A stretch of 64,000 bases of DNA from Mycocentrospora acerina. Its lineage: Eukaryota; Ascomycota; Dothideomycetes; Pleosporales. The notes beneath the pieces are model-generated. The model worked only from the letters and a program-made list of their open reading frames with translations, was not told the DNA's origin and made no database searches. The translations under genes were made by a program, and so were the position numbers. Location: positions 62,001-126,000 of the forward strand of contig JAKUHH010000040.1 in the NCBI GenBank assembly GCA_022701365.1, in the 5' to 3' direction. How positions within the stretch are numbered: the first letter of the stretch is position 1; each line of letters begins with the position of its first letter. Shown here one piece after another: positions 22,301 to 33,841 of the stretch.

Positions 22301-24334
22301 CAGTACATGAACCGGCCTGGGTACATTCAGCACTTCAAACCCGAAACACCCTTCTCTGAGCCGTGCATGCCCGAATTTTCTCGCATTGGCGACGTCGACG
22401 TTCCGCTTGCTGCAGTCTTCAACTCTAGGGTACGCGATTTCAGTCTCGATGTCATTTCCCCTTACACGGCGAATCCGATTGGCATTATTCGACTGTCTCT
22501 AGAACCTTCATCGGCCGAAGCTCCTTCAACAACATTAAAATTCAACGTTGGCATGCATGAGCTTGTTGGCTTTCCAGAACGAGAAGGCACCAAGGTGCAT
22601 GCTCTGCTCTTTGTGCCTGGCATCTCTGACGAGAGTGGTGCGACGACTACAATTTGGATCACCGACTTTGATGAAGGCCCCATTCGCTTTGAAAGTATAC
22701 ACAGTATGAGCCTTCCATACCCCAGCCCCAGCGACACATTTCTTCGCATTTCCATCTTTGCGCAGGTCAACGAAAGCTACCTTGACATGCTTCTTAGTTG
22801 GGATGACATGCGAGATCCGTCGGAGAAGCCAAAGAAGAAGCGTCGAAATGCACGACTGGCCGAGTCAGAGTTCTACTCAGAAGACACTCACGACATCTTT
22901 TCACGTATTCAAGTTCATGAGCCCACTGACGAGGGGACTTACCAGCCCGTCGATGTCACACAGAGCAGCATCATGGACACTGGTGTGTACCAGCTCCATC
23001 TCGGTGTGGCACGTCGCATTGTTGTGAACCTTACTCACACTTGCGGTGACACTTTGCAGTGGCAGAATGTCACTTCGATGCGGATGGGCCGTATTCGCCT
23101 GATCGATTCTGTTGGCAACGCCCCTGGCATTGAGACCCCGGTGAAGGAGGTTCCCATAGATTTGGTCTCCCCGCCCACAGTGAAGAACAATGCTGACGGT
23201 ACTACGAATGTCAAGTTCGTAGGACGATGGGACAGCACAGCACACAATTCCCTTCTCCTTGACCGCCCAACGCAAGACAAGTACCGCGTCCAAGCAACAC
23301 TGCTCTTCAATGTCACATCTGCCAAGCTGGCTAATCCAATGATCTTTTCCCTCGATCTGGCAATGCAAATTCGTGGTCGGACGTCAGGCCGTCCCTCTTC
23401 TCTGTTCTCCCTAGCAAGTCTCTGGGGAAGCACTGTGAAGACTGTGCACTCTACTGTTGGTATCTTCAACGTTGCTATTCGCCCTACCTCTGTCAAGCGT
23501 GCAACAGACCTGTGGCGCATGAACACAGGCGACGACTACATCAAGGGCGAAGAACATGTCACGGGCTGGACACCGCGTGGTGTGTCGCTAGTCCGAGACT
23601 TTATCAACATGGAGAAGCGACGGAGACGCATAGCAGAGATCGAAACAGCGCGCTCCGTTCTCTCTTCCAAAGCCCTCAGCGTAACCACCTCGACGTCCAC
23701 CTCTGCTCCCAAACCAGACCTCGACGACCGTCAAAAGGCTCTCCTCGAGCGCGTCATCTCCCTGTGGCAAACGCACAAGGCGCCCGCAGAAATTATTCTT
23801 AACCCAACAAACCTAGAGCCTCCCAGAAATGGCGCCGCCTTTGCGCCACGCTCTGCATCACCCTCGCCATCACCAACGCCCAGTCTCACTGCTACCGTGC
23901 GCTTCGTATCCAAGAACCCAAATCTTATGAAGAGCAGCTACCTTCTCATGCCAGACACGACCAACTCGCGCTGGATCCGTCGATTTGTCGAACTGCGTAA
24001 ACCATATCTGCACATTTACTCCACCGACGGAGACGAAATCAACGCAATCAACCTGACAAACGCACGCATCGACCACTCCCCGCAGATTGCCCGATTACTC
24101 GGCGGAAGCAGCGGAAGCCAGAATGGACACAGCAATTCACGACGAAGCAGCATGGACAGCGATGGCAGCGGGGTGAGCAGTGGAGGCGGGGGCAAAGACA
24201 CCGTTTGGGCCGTATTCGCAAGAAGCAACACGTATATTTTCCGCGCGAGAAGCGAACGAGAGAAGATTGAGTGGATTCTACGGCTTGACCAGAGTTATTT
24301 TTCTAGCGAAGGGAGTGAGACGCCAGAGGATTGA
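19334..24334 (+). CDS. uncA: kinesin-3 family motor (UncA/Unc-104/KIF1-like), about 1623 aa
   Basis: Exons 19334-19397 and 19527-24334. The 129-nt intron ends at CGCCCAG and joins NGR to EKDRNAQCIVRMKGDQ. Kinesin-3 motors carry endosomes and vesicles along microtubules. The motor domain shows FAYGQTGSGKSYSMMG (Walker A, near residue 103), NETSSRSHAVF (switch I) and DLAGSERAQSTGATG (switch II). An FHA domain follows at about 490-590 (TTVGNSDAQGQTAQIKLNG). Then come short coiled coils, a KIF1B-like and DUF3694-type middle, and a C-terminal PH domain at about 1487-1612 (WIRRFVELRKPYLHIYSTD), which typically binds membrane phosphoinositides. Two adjacent ATGs (19334, 19337) are possible starts. 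The first 600-700 coding nt share the high G/C third positions of trm5; the rest do not. Confidence 0.94.
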
Positions 24335-25025
24335 TTGAGGAAGTGAATATAATTAATCTTTTTTTACTTCTCCTTCCTCTTCTTCTTTTTCCTTGGATTG
24401 AAGAGTTTGTCCAGCAGAGATTTGTTTAATTGTTTGTTTTATAAACAGAGCCATCTTTGGGAAGCTAGGTAGCTACTTCTTTTTCTTCGGTCTTGCCTAG
24501 TTTTAGGCGAAGAATTTTTTTATACACGTAGAGAGAGAGAAAGATGTTCAAGTAGTTTTTTCTTCGGCGTTTGGCGGAAAAGATTAACATGTGTTTTTTT
24601 GAAGTGGTGCCTTGGAATAATATGGGAGGGGTTTGGGGGGTTCTTAGATGGTTGGGAGAAGGGGAGGGGAGGGAAGGGGAGAAGGGGGATACCCAGAGCA
24701 TTTGTGGGAGGGGGGATGTGTATACTCTTGTGAGATTTTTGTTGAAATGGAAAGGAGTGGAGTGGAGTGGAAAGGAGTAGATTTCAAAGTGCATAGTTGG
24801 CAGGGTTGCGGTAATGGAAATTTTAATCCGTCCATATCTGAGGGGAGGCTGCTTTGTGTGTTTATACAAGGTTGTGTGTATGTATTCACCAACATATCCA
24901 CCCATCTACATTGATTGCATTCATTACCTACTACGTATTTTGAAGAAGAAAAAAAAAGTACCGATTCCGTGCACGCAGGCAAAACTGTTTGCTGGAAGAT
25001 TAGTCTTTTGAGGGAGTGTAATCTC

Positions 25026-25044
25026 ATATATATATATATATATA
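25026..25044. repeat. (TA)n microsatellite
   Basis: Uninterrupted alternating AT of about 19 nt in an intergenic region. Confidence 0.85.
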
Positions 25045-25307
25045 CTATGCAATTTTTTTTTCTCTTTAGCTTTCTTTGATGGAATAAATATTTAGTTATC
25101 TTGTACGTGACTGTGACTAGAATAGGAAGAAGACTTGTTAGGTGTACATTTACTTTTTAAAATTTCACATGGAATCACCACTACTAGAGAAGATGGAAAT
25201 AAAAAACAAAAAAAATGATGCCGAGATGAGGTGTTTTCTTCACGTTACTGCTCAAGTCGTTGATTCAATAATGGGATATATGAGCTTCATGAAGGCTTTT
25301 TTTTACT

Positions 25308-25336
25308 TGCTAGCTAGCTGGCTGGCTGGCTGGCTG
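25308..25336. repeat. (GCTA/GCTG) tetranucleotide array
   Basis: Tandem GCTAGCTA followed by four copies of GCTG. Confidence 0.85.
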
Positions 25337-25567
25337 CGCCATACCTTTCGATGGCGATGGGTCGTGGGGTGAAACGGTCCCCCCACGCACCAACGAGAAC
25401 ACCGCCCCCCTCTCCCCTCAGCTGCACAGCTACACAGCCTGGGGAGACAGAACGCCACCAATTTAAATGCCGACCAACAGAAGGCTGGAGGCCGGTCGTT
25501 TGGAAAAAAAATCCCCGCTATAAGGAATCTTGCCAGTTATGCTCGGACGGTTAGGTATTTACTCTTT

Positions 25568-25592
25568 ACAACACAACACAACACAACACAAC
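25568..25592. repeat. (ACAAC)n pentanucleotide array
   Basis: About five copies of the unit ACAAC/ACACA, 20 nt upstream of the TATA-like box of the HET-ankyrin gene. Confidence 0.8.
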
Positions 25593-25610
25593 TCTGCCGC
25601 TGCTGGTTTC

Positions 25611-25617
25611 TATATAA
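25611..25617 (+). promoter_or_regulatory. TATA-like box for the HET-ankyrin gene
   Basis: TATATAA, 114 nt upstream of the ATG at 25725. The position is plausible for a TATA element, but its use is unproven. Confidence 0.4.
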
Positions 25618-25724
25618 CCATCAGTACACCCCCGTGCGCCACACTGATGACTTTTGTTTGACTCTCTAATCTTGAAATTCCAACTCCAACTTCAACTCCA
25701 GCTTCAAATAAATAAAAATAAACC

Positions 25725-28184
25725 ATGTCTACACTTCCCTACACCCACCTACCAGCAGGGAAATCCATCCGGCTCCTCCGCCTGCTAGCCAGCCCCGATG
25801 CTTCCAGCCAGATAAAATGCGAGCTCTTTGACTACCGCCTCGACGTTGAAAACACCCACGGCTTCGAGGCCCTGTCGTACTGCTGGGGTGACGCAACAAT
25901 CACAAAAGAGATTCTAGTAAATGGCCACCCGTTCCACGCTACGCTTAACCTCGCGCAAGCACTAGGGTCGCTTCGCGGGGGGGACGCGCCGAGGATTCTC
26001 TGGGTAGATGCTGTTTGTATTAACCAGCGGGATGTTGGGGAGCAGGGCGCACAGGTGGCGATGATGTGGGATATATATGCTTCGGCGGGTTGTGTGGTTG
26101 TTTGGCTGGGGCCGTTGGATAGGGATAGTGCGGTTGCGATGAGGAATTTCGGTCGTGGGGTTGCGCAGGCGAAGATTCTGGCGAGGCAGAAGTGGGATCG
26201 TACGGACAAGAAGTGTAGTTGTCATGGGGGGGATGGGCTGACGCATCCTGACCGTGTGGGGGTGTTGAAGCTGATTCAGCGGGAGTGGTTTACTAGAGTG
26301 TGGGTAAGTGTTTTCCAAGACCCTGATACTGGAGTTGTTGGTGTTGGTGTTGGTGTTGGTGATGAGTGAAGAAGAAATGTTAATGGGTGTGTGTAGGTTC
26401 TGCAGGAAGTTGGTGCTGCGAAACGCGTGGTAGTCGCCTGTGGCAATATGACTGTGGATGGCGAGCAGTTTTACAGGGAGATTACAAGCGTCTCGTTCTT
26501 CTATCCGAGCATGGAGAAGATGTTGAGGCAGATCCGGCCGGCGCTGGAATTGATGAATCGGTCAGAGCAAACTAGCCTCGGGGACAAAAAGATCTCTATT
26601 GTCGAGCTGATTGAGAGCTTCAGGACGTGGAATGCAACAAAGTCCATCGACAAGGTGTATGCCCTGCTGGGTATGTCGTCTGATGCGTCTACGGCACCGG
26701 AACTGCCCCCAGATTATACAATTTCACTTCAGCAGCTTGCGCAGAAGCTCGTAATGTTTGCTTTCCCTTCTGCTTTCGTGGAGCAGGAGCAGGAGCCTAA
26801 AACTCCAGGGGAAGTAACCTTTGAAGTAGAGGGTTTGCTACTTGGCGAGATTGGCAGCAAAAGTTCTGGTGGCGGTGCACGAGCGTGGTCCATAGACAGC
26901 AGCAAATCAGATATACCGGACGCTGTGTTCAACCAAAGGGTAGTAGAGGTATTTGGTCCAGACGGCGGATGGATGATCCCGATTACCAACGAGAGGAAAC
27001 TTCGCAAGGGCGTGGTGGTATTGCTTCGAGGGGCTACACGTCCGAGCGTGCTACGCTTCGAAGAAGGCCGATTCACGGCAGAAATGCTGGCCACACCTGA
27101 GCCTATTTCTGACTTTCCTTGGTTCAAAACGGTGAGACAGCAAAGAAAGTGGGGCGACTCACTAGAAATACTCACTGCTGAGACGAGCGATATGATGCGT
27201 TTCAAGCTCTCTTGGGACCCTTTTCGTGCTCCCTATCCCGAGGAGATCTCACGATTCACGCCATCACCTACACATGTTCGTACGCAATGGGAAGCCATGA
27301 TGGAAACCATCAAAGATGCTGCGGAGATGGGAAACGAGGAACAAGGGAGCCATGATTGTAGCACGATGAGCATGCTCTGGATGGTGTACCGTCAGGAAAA
27401 AGAGAACCTTAAAAATGGCACATCAAAATATAGCACTACTATCCACAAGGCAGCCTACTCAGGCTACCTTGGTACGCTCAAGCTCCTTCTCGACTCGGGC
27501 GCCGATGTAAATGCCATTCAACCGGAGCTGCAGATGTCAGCACTACATATTGCAGTGACCCAAGGACACACCAAGATTGTCGACGAACTACTCCACGCCG
27601 GCGCAAATGTCGATGCCTTGAATGCAGATGGCAACCCAGCACTAGAGATTGCAATCGGTCAACAACTCACAGACATTGTCAAGCTTTTACTCTCCTTTGG
27701 CGCCAGCCCCAGCCCTGTAAACCCCACAGCGAACACATATCTCATCTTCCCATCCATCTTCGGTTTAACTGACATTCTCGTCGCGCTACTTGACGCCGGC
27801 GCAGACCCCAATGTCACCGACGACCTTGGAGACATTCTTTCCATTCCCCCTCTCCTTATGGCCGCCGAGATGGGCCACACTGATGCTGTAAAAGTGCTAC
27901 TAGATGCAGGAGCAAACGTGAATGCCAAAACTAGTGAGGGAACTACCCCGTTGCTCCAGTCCGCAATGAACGGACATGTCGAGGTTGCGAAGCTGTTGTT
28001 AAGCAGAGGGGCAGACGTTAATGCAAAACAAACAAATGGGACTACTCCGTGGGACATTGCAGTTTTCAAGGGACAGAGCGAGGTTGCGGGAGTCTTGCAA
28101 GGCGCTGGTGGAGTGCGAAATGTCAGGTTCAAAGGGGAGAAGACTGAAGAGGTGAGTAGGAGGCGAAGATTTCTGTGCTTTTAA
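25725..28184 (+). CDS. HET-domain protein with C-terminal ankyrin repeats, 788 aa
   Basis: Exons 25725-26303 and 26397-28184; the intron is GTAAGT..GTGTAG, 93 nt. The HET domain (residues about 45-200) shows the family marks FEALSYCWGD and ILWVDAVCINQRDVGEQGAQV, then VVVWLGP. HET domains act in allorecognition and can trigger cell death when two unlike fungi fuse. Residues about 540-765 contain six ankyrin repeats (AAYSGYLGTLKLLLDSGADV, ALHIAVTQGHTKIVDELLHA, LLMAAEMGHTDAVKVLLDAG, and so on), likely the recognition part. The region between has no domain that I can name. The gene stands in a sparse region between a kinesin and a phenolic acid decarboxylase. Whether it acts in incompatibility is an inference from the domain only. 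Confidence 0.92.
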
Positions 28185-29086
28185 ATGAAAGAATGTGCTT
28201 GACTTGGAGATCAGTGCCGGTAATTTTCTGTGTTGTGTTTTTCGTTTATTGTAATGATTGTGGGCTGCATTTTTTTCTTCTTCTTTAACATCCTTTGCTG
28301 CGTTCGCTGTGTGTTTGGGGTAGTGGCCATGCATGGATTTGCGCGTGACAGCAGACAGGATGCTGATGATGATTTTTAAGGCAATTGGGAGGCTCCTAGA
28401 AGTATACGAGACATCTCTGTGAGCAATGTTAGTATTCAAAGCTTGATTGGAGTATTGTACCAAATGATCACTATCACACTGAAAAAGAGGGATTTTAGAA
28501 ACTCAAGCATGAAGACAACGACCTGAGAACTTTTTTTTGTTAAAATTCAGACACATCAAGTCACACTCATATTGCTCTATTGTACGACATATGTAATATT
28601 ATTCAATACAGCCTTGTGTGCGCAGAAATCAAACCGCTCAAAGTCGGAGCATCCCTCACCTGCCTCAGCATGGGGGTGTCTCGCCACGTAGGAAGGAACG
28701 TGAGAATATCCCTCGGTGGAGTGACACACCCGAGATAATTGCCGTTCCAAAATACCGTGAACATCTATCGGAAAAGAATTTGGAAAAAAAGCGTAAACCC
28801 TTGTGGGTTTAGTTTCCGTAATAATCCTCTCCCAGAAGGAAGGAGAATTGTGGTTTGTACGATGTAATGCGCGACGTCATCGACGTTGTTGGGAGGCTAG
28901 GGCAGGGCGCCGGAGGTATATATGTACGATGAAGCGCTGGAGAGTTTTACTTCTTTGTATTAATCCCCTAAGCAAGTCAAAACTTAGTTGCTAGCTTCTT
29001 GGGATTCTGAAATATAGTTTTACTTTATTAAAGCTCATCACACTACGTTGCACTACGTTGCACTACACAACAGCACGCTAAGAATC
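28185..29086. other. intergenic region, promoter of the phenolic acid decarboxylase gene
   Basis: 0.9 kb. No coding sequence is recognised. A TATATAT at about 28917-28923 lies about 165 nt before the PAD ATG, and a palindromic GACGTC sits near 28873. A direct repeat follows close to the ATG. Confidence 0.5.
29041..29066 (+). repeat. 10-bp direct repeat CACTACGTTG, 2.6 copies
   Basis: The unit CACTACGTTG occurs twice in full and then six bases of a third copy, ending 20 nt before the PAD start codon. It probably lies in the 5' leader. Confidence 0.8.
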
Positions 29087-29629
29087 ATGGCTCCTGGCGA
29101 CGTACTCCCTGACTTCCTCACCAACACGCCGCTGCACCCCTCGTTCGACACGGACATCAAAGACACACACCTCATCTACGATTACGACGCGCAGGACTCG
29201 GCAGGCCAGCCGGAGAAATGGCGATACGAACTATGGTGCTTTTCGTCGACGCGAGTCATCTACGCTATCCACGGAGGCCCTATGGCCGGGCGGGTCAACT
29301 ACCAACGCGCAACGTACCAGTGCATCCGGCCCGGCGAGCTTTGGCAGATCAATTGGCTTGAGGAGACGGGGACGGTGGTGTCGGCGGTATATGATATCCC
29401 CAAGGGGAAGATGACGACGCTGATTGCGTTTTCCGAGGGTCATTGGAAGGAGAATGAGAAGGCCAAGGGGGATAAGCGGAACGTGAAGGATTTGGAAAGG
29501 TGGAGGGGATTGGCAAAGATTGGGACACAGGTTGATCGGTTTGTGTTGAGTGAACAGGCCGATATAGTGGAGGTTTTCAAAGGAAAGGGGGAGTTGGTGC
29601 CCATTGAGGAGGGAGATACGGTGCTTTGA
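29087..29629 (+). CDS. phenolic acid decarboxylase (ferulate/p-coumarate decarboxylase), 180 aa
   Basis: Intronless. The enzyme decarboxylates hydroxycinnamic acids (p-coumarate, ferulate, caffeate) to vinylphenols, removing toxic plant phenolics without a cofactor. Family marks: HLIYDYD (Y31 and Y33, matching the paired active-site tyrosines of Bacillus PAD), GPMAGRV (R69, the substrate-binding Arg) and WLEETGT (E92, the catalytic Glu), plus a WRYELW strand of the lipocalin-like barrel. The length matches bacterial and fungal PADs (about 160-180 aa). I chose the ATG at 29087 because it gives a normal N-terminus. Fungal PADs closely resemble bacterial ones, so an ancient transfer is possible but untested. 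It fits a plant-associated lifestyle. Confidence 0.93.
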   Translation: MAPGDVLPDFLTNTPLHPSFDTDIKDTHLIYDYDAQDSAGQPEKWRYELWCFSSTRVIYAIHGGPMAGRVNYQRATYQCIRPGELWQINWLEETGTVVSAVYDIPKGKMTTLIAFSEGHWKENEKAKGDKRNVKDLERWRGLAKIGTQVDRFVLSEQADIVEVFKGKGELVPIEEGDTVL

Positions 29630-31349
29630 AGGGGGGGAGTGGGAACATGTGTTGCGTAATTTTGTTTGCTGTGTCTGGGTGGTACAATGTTGTTCTTGTT
29701 GATAAACAGGTTGTCTATACCATCGCAATGGCTCTTCATCATCATTTGCTGTGTCTTTTCTCTTGAGGTTCTTGAGAATGTTGGTACATCAGTAGATCTG
29801 CAGTACATCAGCACCAAACGAGACAAGCGTCTTCTCACTTGCAAATTCGCTTGTAACATCAATGTTATGTAGAAGCTTTATAAGGTGCCATAGTTGAGGC
29901 GGTGAGGCATGCCAATTCGGCGGGAAGTCCGGCATCCAGGTACAGCTCGGCGATATGTGCGACGTGCTATACAAAGTTTTGCCGGATCGATATTGCTAGG
30001 CAGGGGTTCTGAGGAACGCAGATGGGTACATTTCTGATCTTCTGGTTCTAGCCCTCGAGGAGTGGGGTCCTTTGCCAAAGGATCAAATCATCATCGCATC
30101 TGCCAACATTCTGTCCAGCGAGGCAGAGGTGATGCCACGAGAGCTATGCAGGGCGACGGAGCAATTTGCTTGTGATACGTGGTCCCAAAGTCCTGCGCTG
30201 CTTCACCGGAGGCGTAGGAGCCGAGTAAGCACGATAGGGTTGATAGCCTGCTTATCAACAGCAAGTAATCGCTGATCGACCGCTGATAAATTTCTGTGAG
30301 ATGAAACGAAACCTCTCGACAGCCTGAGATGGCGGGCGATTCTCAGCGCCTCGAAACGTCTTTGTTGCTGAACAAGGTCATTAATACGAACGCGAACGCT
30401 TGCTCCCACTAAGGGAACCCATCAAACCCCCACCCCCACAATTCCTCTCAGCCCTACGTGGGACGCCTATTCGCCTTATCCACGGGCGGGATTTCTGCAT
30501 GAAAGATGGTGTGCAGGTCCTCTTAGCATATAGTCGGAATCCCGTCCTTCAGGATGAGGAGCCGGACACACCGCATAAGCCGGCCATCGTGGGGTAGCAC
30601 TGCTGCACGCCCTGCATGACGGACAAGCTTTGGCAGCGTCACGATGCCTCATGAAGTGAGCTGGTTGGCATGGTGTGCAGACCGTATGTTCGGAGTCCGA
30701 GGGCTGGCTACACACTTGTGCGGCGTCACCGTTGTTGGATGACAGGAACGGTGAGGGGTGTTGCGCGATCAGACGGATGCAGCATGGGGTTGTCTTACCG
30801 CTGGAACCAACGGGGTCAGCCTCTGAAGCACGCCCGCGAAAAAGCAACAAGAGGACAGTCTTGGGGGTTATTGCCAATGCAAAAGACAAACATGGAGTTC
30901 CCATGCCGCGCCAAAGGATCGAGCCTCTAGAACTCACTCGGCGGTAGTAATTACAGCGTGTTGGTTTCGTGTCAGGCATGTCACGTTCGGGCAATCTACA
31001 ATTACCACCTAGGGCTAGTATGGCGAGAGCCCTACCACGACCCTTGCTCCACCACATGCATCTTGGCCCCCGTCCCGTGCCTCACGCATCGTAACACAAA
31101 ACTGGCCAGCATGACAGGGGAATGCGCCCTTCCTGCTGGGTCAGCAGCTGCTGATGTGCGCCCACGCTATTCAGCCCGCCATGGTTCTTTATTCCTTCTG
31201 CGCCTGCCTCCACTATTCCTCCGTCTTTTCCTCAACATCATCCCCCGTGCAAACATCTTCAGGACATCATCGCCCATATCCATCTTCCACCCCGTACGGC
31301 CATAGCCCGACATCAGCATCGCCTGGAGTAATCAATTGTTTTGTTTGCA
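29630..31349. other. 1.7-kb gene-free stretch
   Basis: No gene that I can support. Several medium-length open frames exist on the minus strand (for example 30203-30409 and 30476-31057), but they show no known motif and contain frame-shadow features. Composition is more G/C-rich than the other spacers. It could hold an old repeat or transposon relic, but no terminal repeats were seen. Confidence 0.4.
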
Positions 31350-32521
31350 ATGGGTAGACCACAACTCACGTCACGAGATCATCTGGAGCTTCTACGCAGC
31401 TCGGCCTTTGAATCTGAACATGCCTGGCTCTACGATACGTCCTACCAGCAGCATGGAGCGGCGGTATTAGCTCTTGAACAGGAAATCGCCCAAGCGCTTG
31501 CAAGTATATCACCAGATGGGAACTCGGACGAGCAGATACGCATTATCAAGACGCAAATCACCATCCACAGAGAGAGGCAGAGAGCGCTACGGCCGCATTT
31601 GGAGAGCGGGAGTGGTGTGCTGGATGAGTATGGAAATGAATGTGTCTTCACGCCCGCGCCTAACCAGTGGGGAGCGAATGGGGATCTAGACGAGGACAGC
31701 GAGAGCTTGTCTGCAGTATGTACCTTCCCCAGCCACCAATTGCAGCTCGTTCGCTGACTCTACTGCAGGTACACAATCTCCTAACCTGGCAAGCTTCGTA
31801 TTCACCAGTCTCATACACACCCCTCCACCAGGAGCTCCCTTCTCCCGATATCCCTTACCACTCAATGCTCGACCCCTTGCAAGCCCCTACAACATATCAC
31901 CTTCACCGCACGCGCGAATGGACCGGCATGTCAGGGTATAAAAAGTATGTCTACACGGCCCGTGACTACTCTAACAAGTACGCCTTGTACATGATCGAAA
32001 GCTCCCAAAGAGGCAACAATCAACCCATATCTGCAGAATTCTTCCGCGTCGCGGAATATCCGCAGCCCTGTATCTCCGTCCTCCTTTCCGGCATCGACCA
32101 GAAACAACGCATCACCAAAGATGCCGCCTACAAGTCCCGCTGCATCCACCTACGCGGCCCCTTCTCCCAACCCATTAAAGAGTACCCCGATCGCCAGCAG
32201 AAGATCCCCTGGTCACCGCGGCGCTTCACATACGGCGGCCGCCGATTTGTATGGAAATCGAGTGATGCGCACGACGACACTATGATTGAGACACTGTATG
32301 AGTTCCAGCGGGACTGGGCGAAGCCGGGGAGTCGAACGGGGAAACGGTGTGACGATGCGAGGCCAATGAACAAGTTGGTTTGGGGCGAAAAGAAGAGAAA
32401 GGGATTAGTGGACAGCTATACGATTCATTTTAAAGGCGGAATGGATCAGGTGTTTCGGGAAATTTTGCTCGCGAGCCAGATGGTGAGGCTGGTACGTTTG
32501 TTCACAGCCATGGACTCGTGA
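31350..32521 (+). CDS. hypothetical protein, 372 aa
   Basis: Exons 31350-31715 and 31769-32521; the intron is GTATGT..CTGCAG, 53 nt, and joins SLSA to VHNLLTWQ. I do not recognise a family. The first third is helical and charged, with a short glutamate-rich stretch before the intron. The rest has many Tyr/Arg residues (GMSGYKKYVYTARDYSNKYA, RRFTYGGRRFVWKSSDAHDD), as expected of a folded alpha/beta domain. No signal peptide or membrane segment. The last residues (MVRLVRLFTAMDS) overlap a GTACGT donor-like sequence at about 32491, so a further exon may replace them. The downstream N gap makes the 3' end hard to judge. Confidence 0.6.
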
Positions 32522-33016
32522 TGAGGAGGAGGAGGAGTAAGCGTAATTCAAGGGTTAAGAGGCGGCCTGATCAGGGTTGAATCGAGATGTGGTTACACAC
32601 CAGGGATTATTCGCATACGACACTGTAATTTTTTTTAAAACGAATTGCTACTACAGCGGGGGGACTGGCATCGGCGTTTTGGAGCCTGGATACAGGATGG
32701 AGATGGATACCCAAACAAACACTAGGCGTTTTGGGAGTTCCGTTCATACATGGCTGTCGAGTCTTTTGCTACTCGACAGAAAGGAGCAGACGTGGAGGCT
32801 AATTACTGGCAGGTGCCTTCTTTTTCCTTCTTCTTCCTTCTTCTTATTATTATTATTATTACCAATATTAGCGTCATCATCTTTATGAGATGTGGCTCTT
32901 GCTTGCTTAATGCAGCAGTGCGTAAATTAATAAAAAAAATATTATTGATAAGTAATAGCTCTGCTGTGCTTGGGAATCAAATGGACTGATTGAATGGTCT
33001 TTGGATTGTCGATTTC

Positions 33017-33057
<41 letters not shown>

Positions 33058-33841
33058 NNNNNNNNNNNNNNNNNNNNNNNNNNNNNNNNNNNNNNNNNNN
33101 NNNNNNNNNNNNNNNNNNNNNNNNNNNNNNNNNNNNNNNNNNNNNNNNNNNNNNNNNNNNNNNNNNNNNNNNNNNNNNNNNNNNNNNNNNNNNNNNNNNN
33201 NNNNNNNNNNNNNNNNNNNNNNNCCCCCCCCCCCCCCCCCCCCCAATCTCTCGAGTGAATTGGGGGGGTGTTTTTGCTGATGTGTTTGCGGGTGCCCCTC
33301 TTTTCTCTCTATGCTGTTGGTACGTTTTTGTTTGCTCAGCTCTCATGTGAGCTGTACAGAGTGAGTAGTAGTGAATACGCACAATCGAAGCAAGTAACTA
33401 GGTAAGTAAGTTGGACGAAGAAGGAACATCTCAGGCCATGAGCAAGATATGAGTGAATGAGTGAGTTAGTGAGTGAGCGACTAAATCTATCTAATTCCTC
33501 TAGTTAGCCAGCCCCCACACACATACACAACGACACCACAACTATGCTACGCAAACAAAACGGCTAGCTAGGTAGCCGGCTCACACAAGATATCCTCCCA
33601 AACGCTCCAACCCTCCAATACGCCACGTCATGCGTCTACATTTAAACGAAGAAAAACAAAAGGGAGAACCCCTCCCCCACCTCCCTAAGCCGCTACATGC
33701 AGGCGCACACACCTCTAGAATCTAGAAGAGAGAAGACGAAACGAAACGGAACGAAACTAAACCAACCGCCCACGATATGCGAAATACGATGTACGATATA
33801 CGATACGCAATGTTCCAACACAAGAGGGACACATGCTTTAC
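32522..33841. other. intergenic region containing the assembly gap
   Basis: 1.3 kb with no supported gene. It contains a TTA trinucleotide run near 32842-32861 and a poly-C tract broken by Ns. From 33340 on it has short GAGT/TAGC-type repeats. Apparent proline- or glycine-rich frames across the gap are artefacts. Confidence 0.6.
33018..33244. other. assembly gap inside a poly-C tract
   Basis: 40 C (33018-33057), 166 N (33058-33223), then 21 C (33224-33244). Sequencing evidently failed in the homopolymer. The true tract length, and whether other sequence lies within it, are unknown. Confidence 0.97.

Larger units (their letters stand above)
24335..25724. other. long AT-rich intergenic region
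   Basis: 1.4 kb without a supported gene. It holds purine-rich runs (about 24650-24780), a (TA)n tract at 25026-25044, a CTGG array at about 25308-25336 and an ACAAC array at about 25568-25592. The right end is the promoter of the HET-ankyrin gene. Confidence 0.55.

Noticed and set aside
29087..29629. Link between the decarboxylase and the HET-ankyrin gene as one system
   Set aside because: They are nearly 1 kb apart, have separate promoters, and no known functional connection. Shared location alone is not evidence.
30476..31057. 193-codon minus-strand frame in the 29.6-31.3 kb spacer
   Set aside because: Cys/Pro/Arg-rich without motif, no start context, no splice logic. I could not support it as a gene, although a repeat relic is not excluded.
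32942..33382. Poly-Pro and poly-Gly frames across the N gap
   Set aside because: Artefacts of the C homopolymer and unknown bases.
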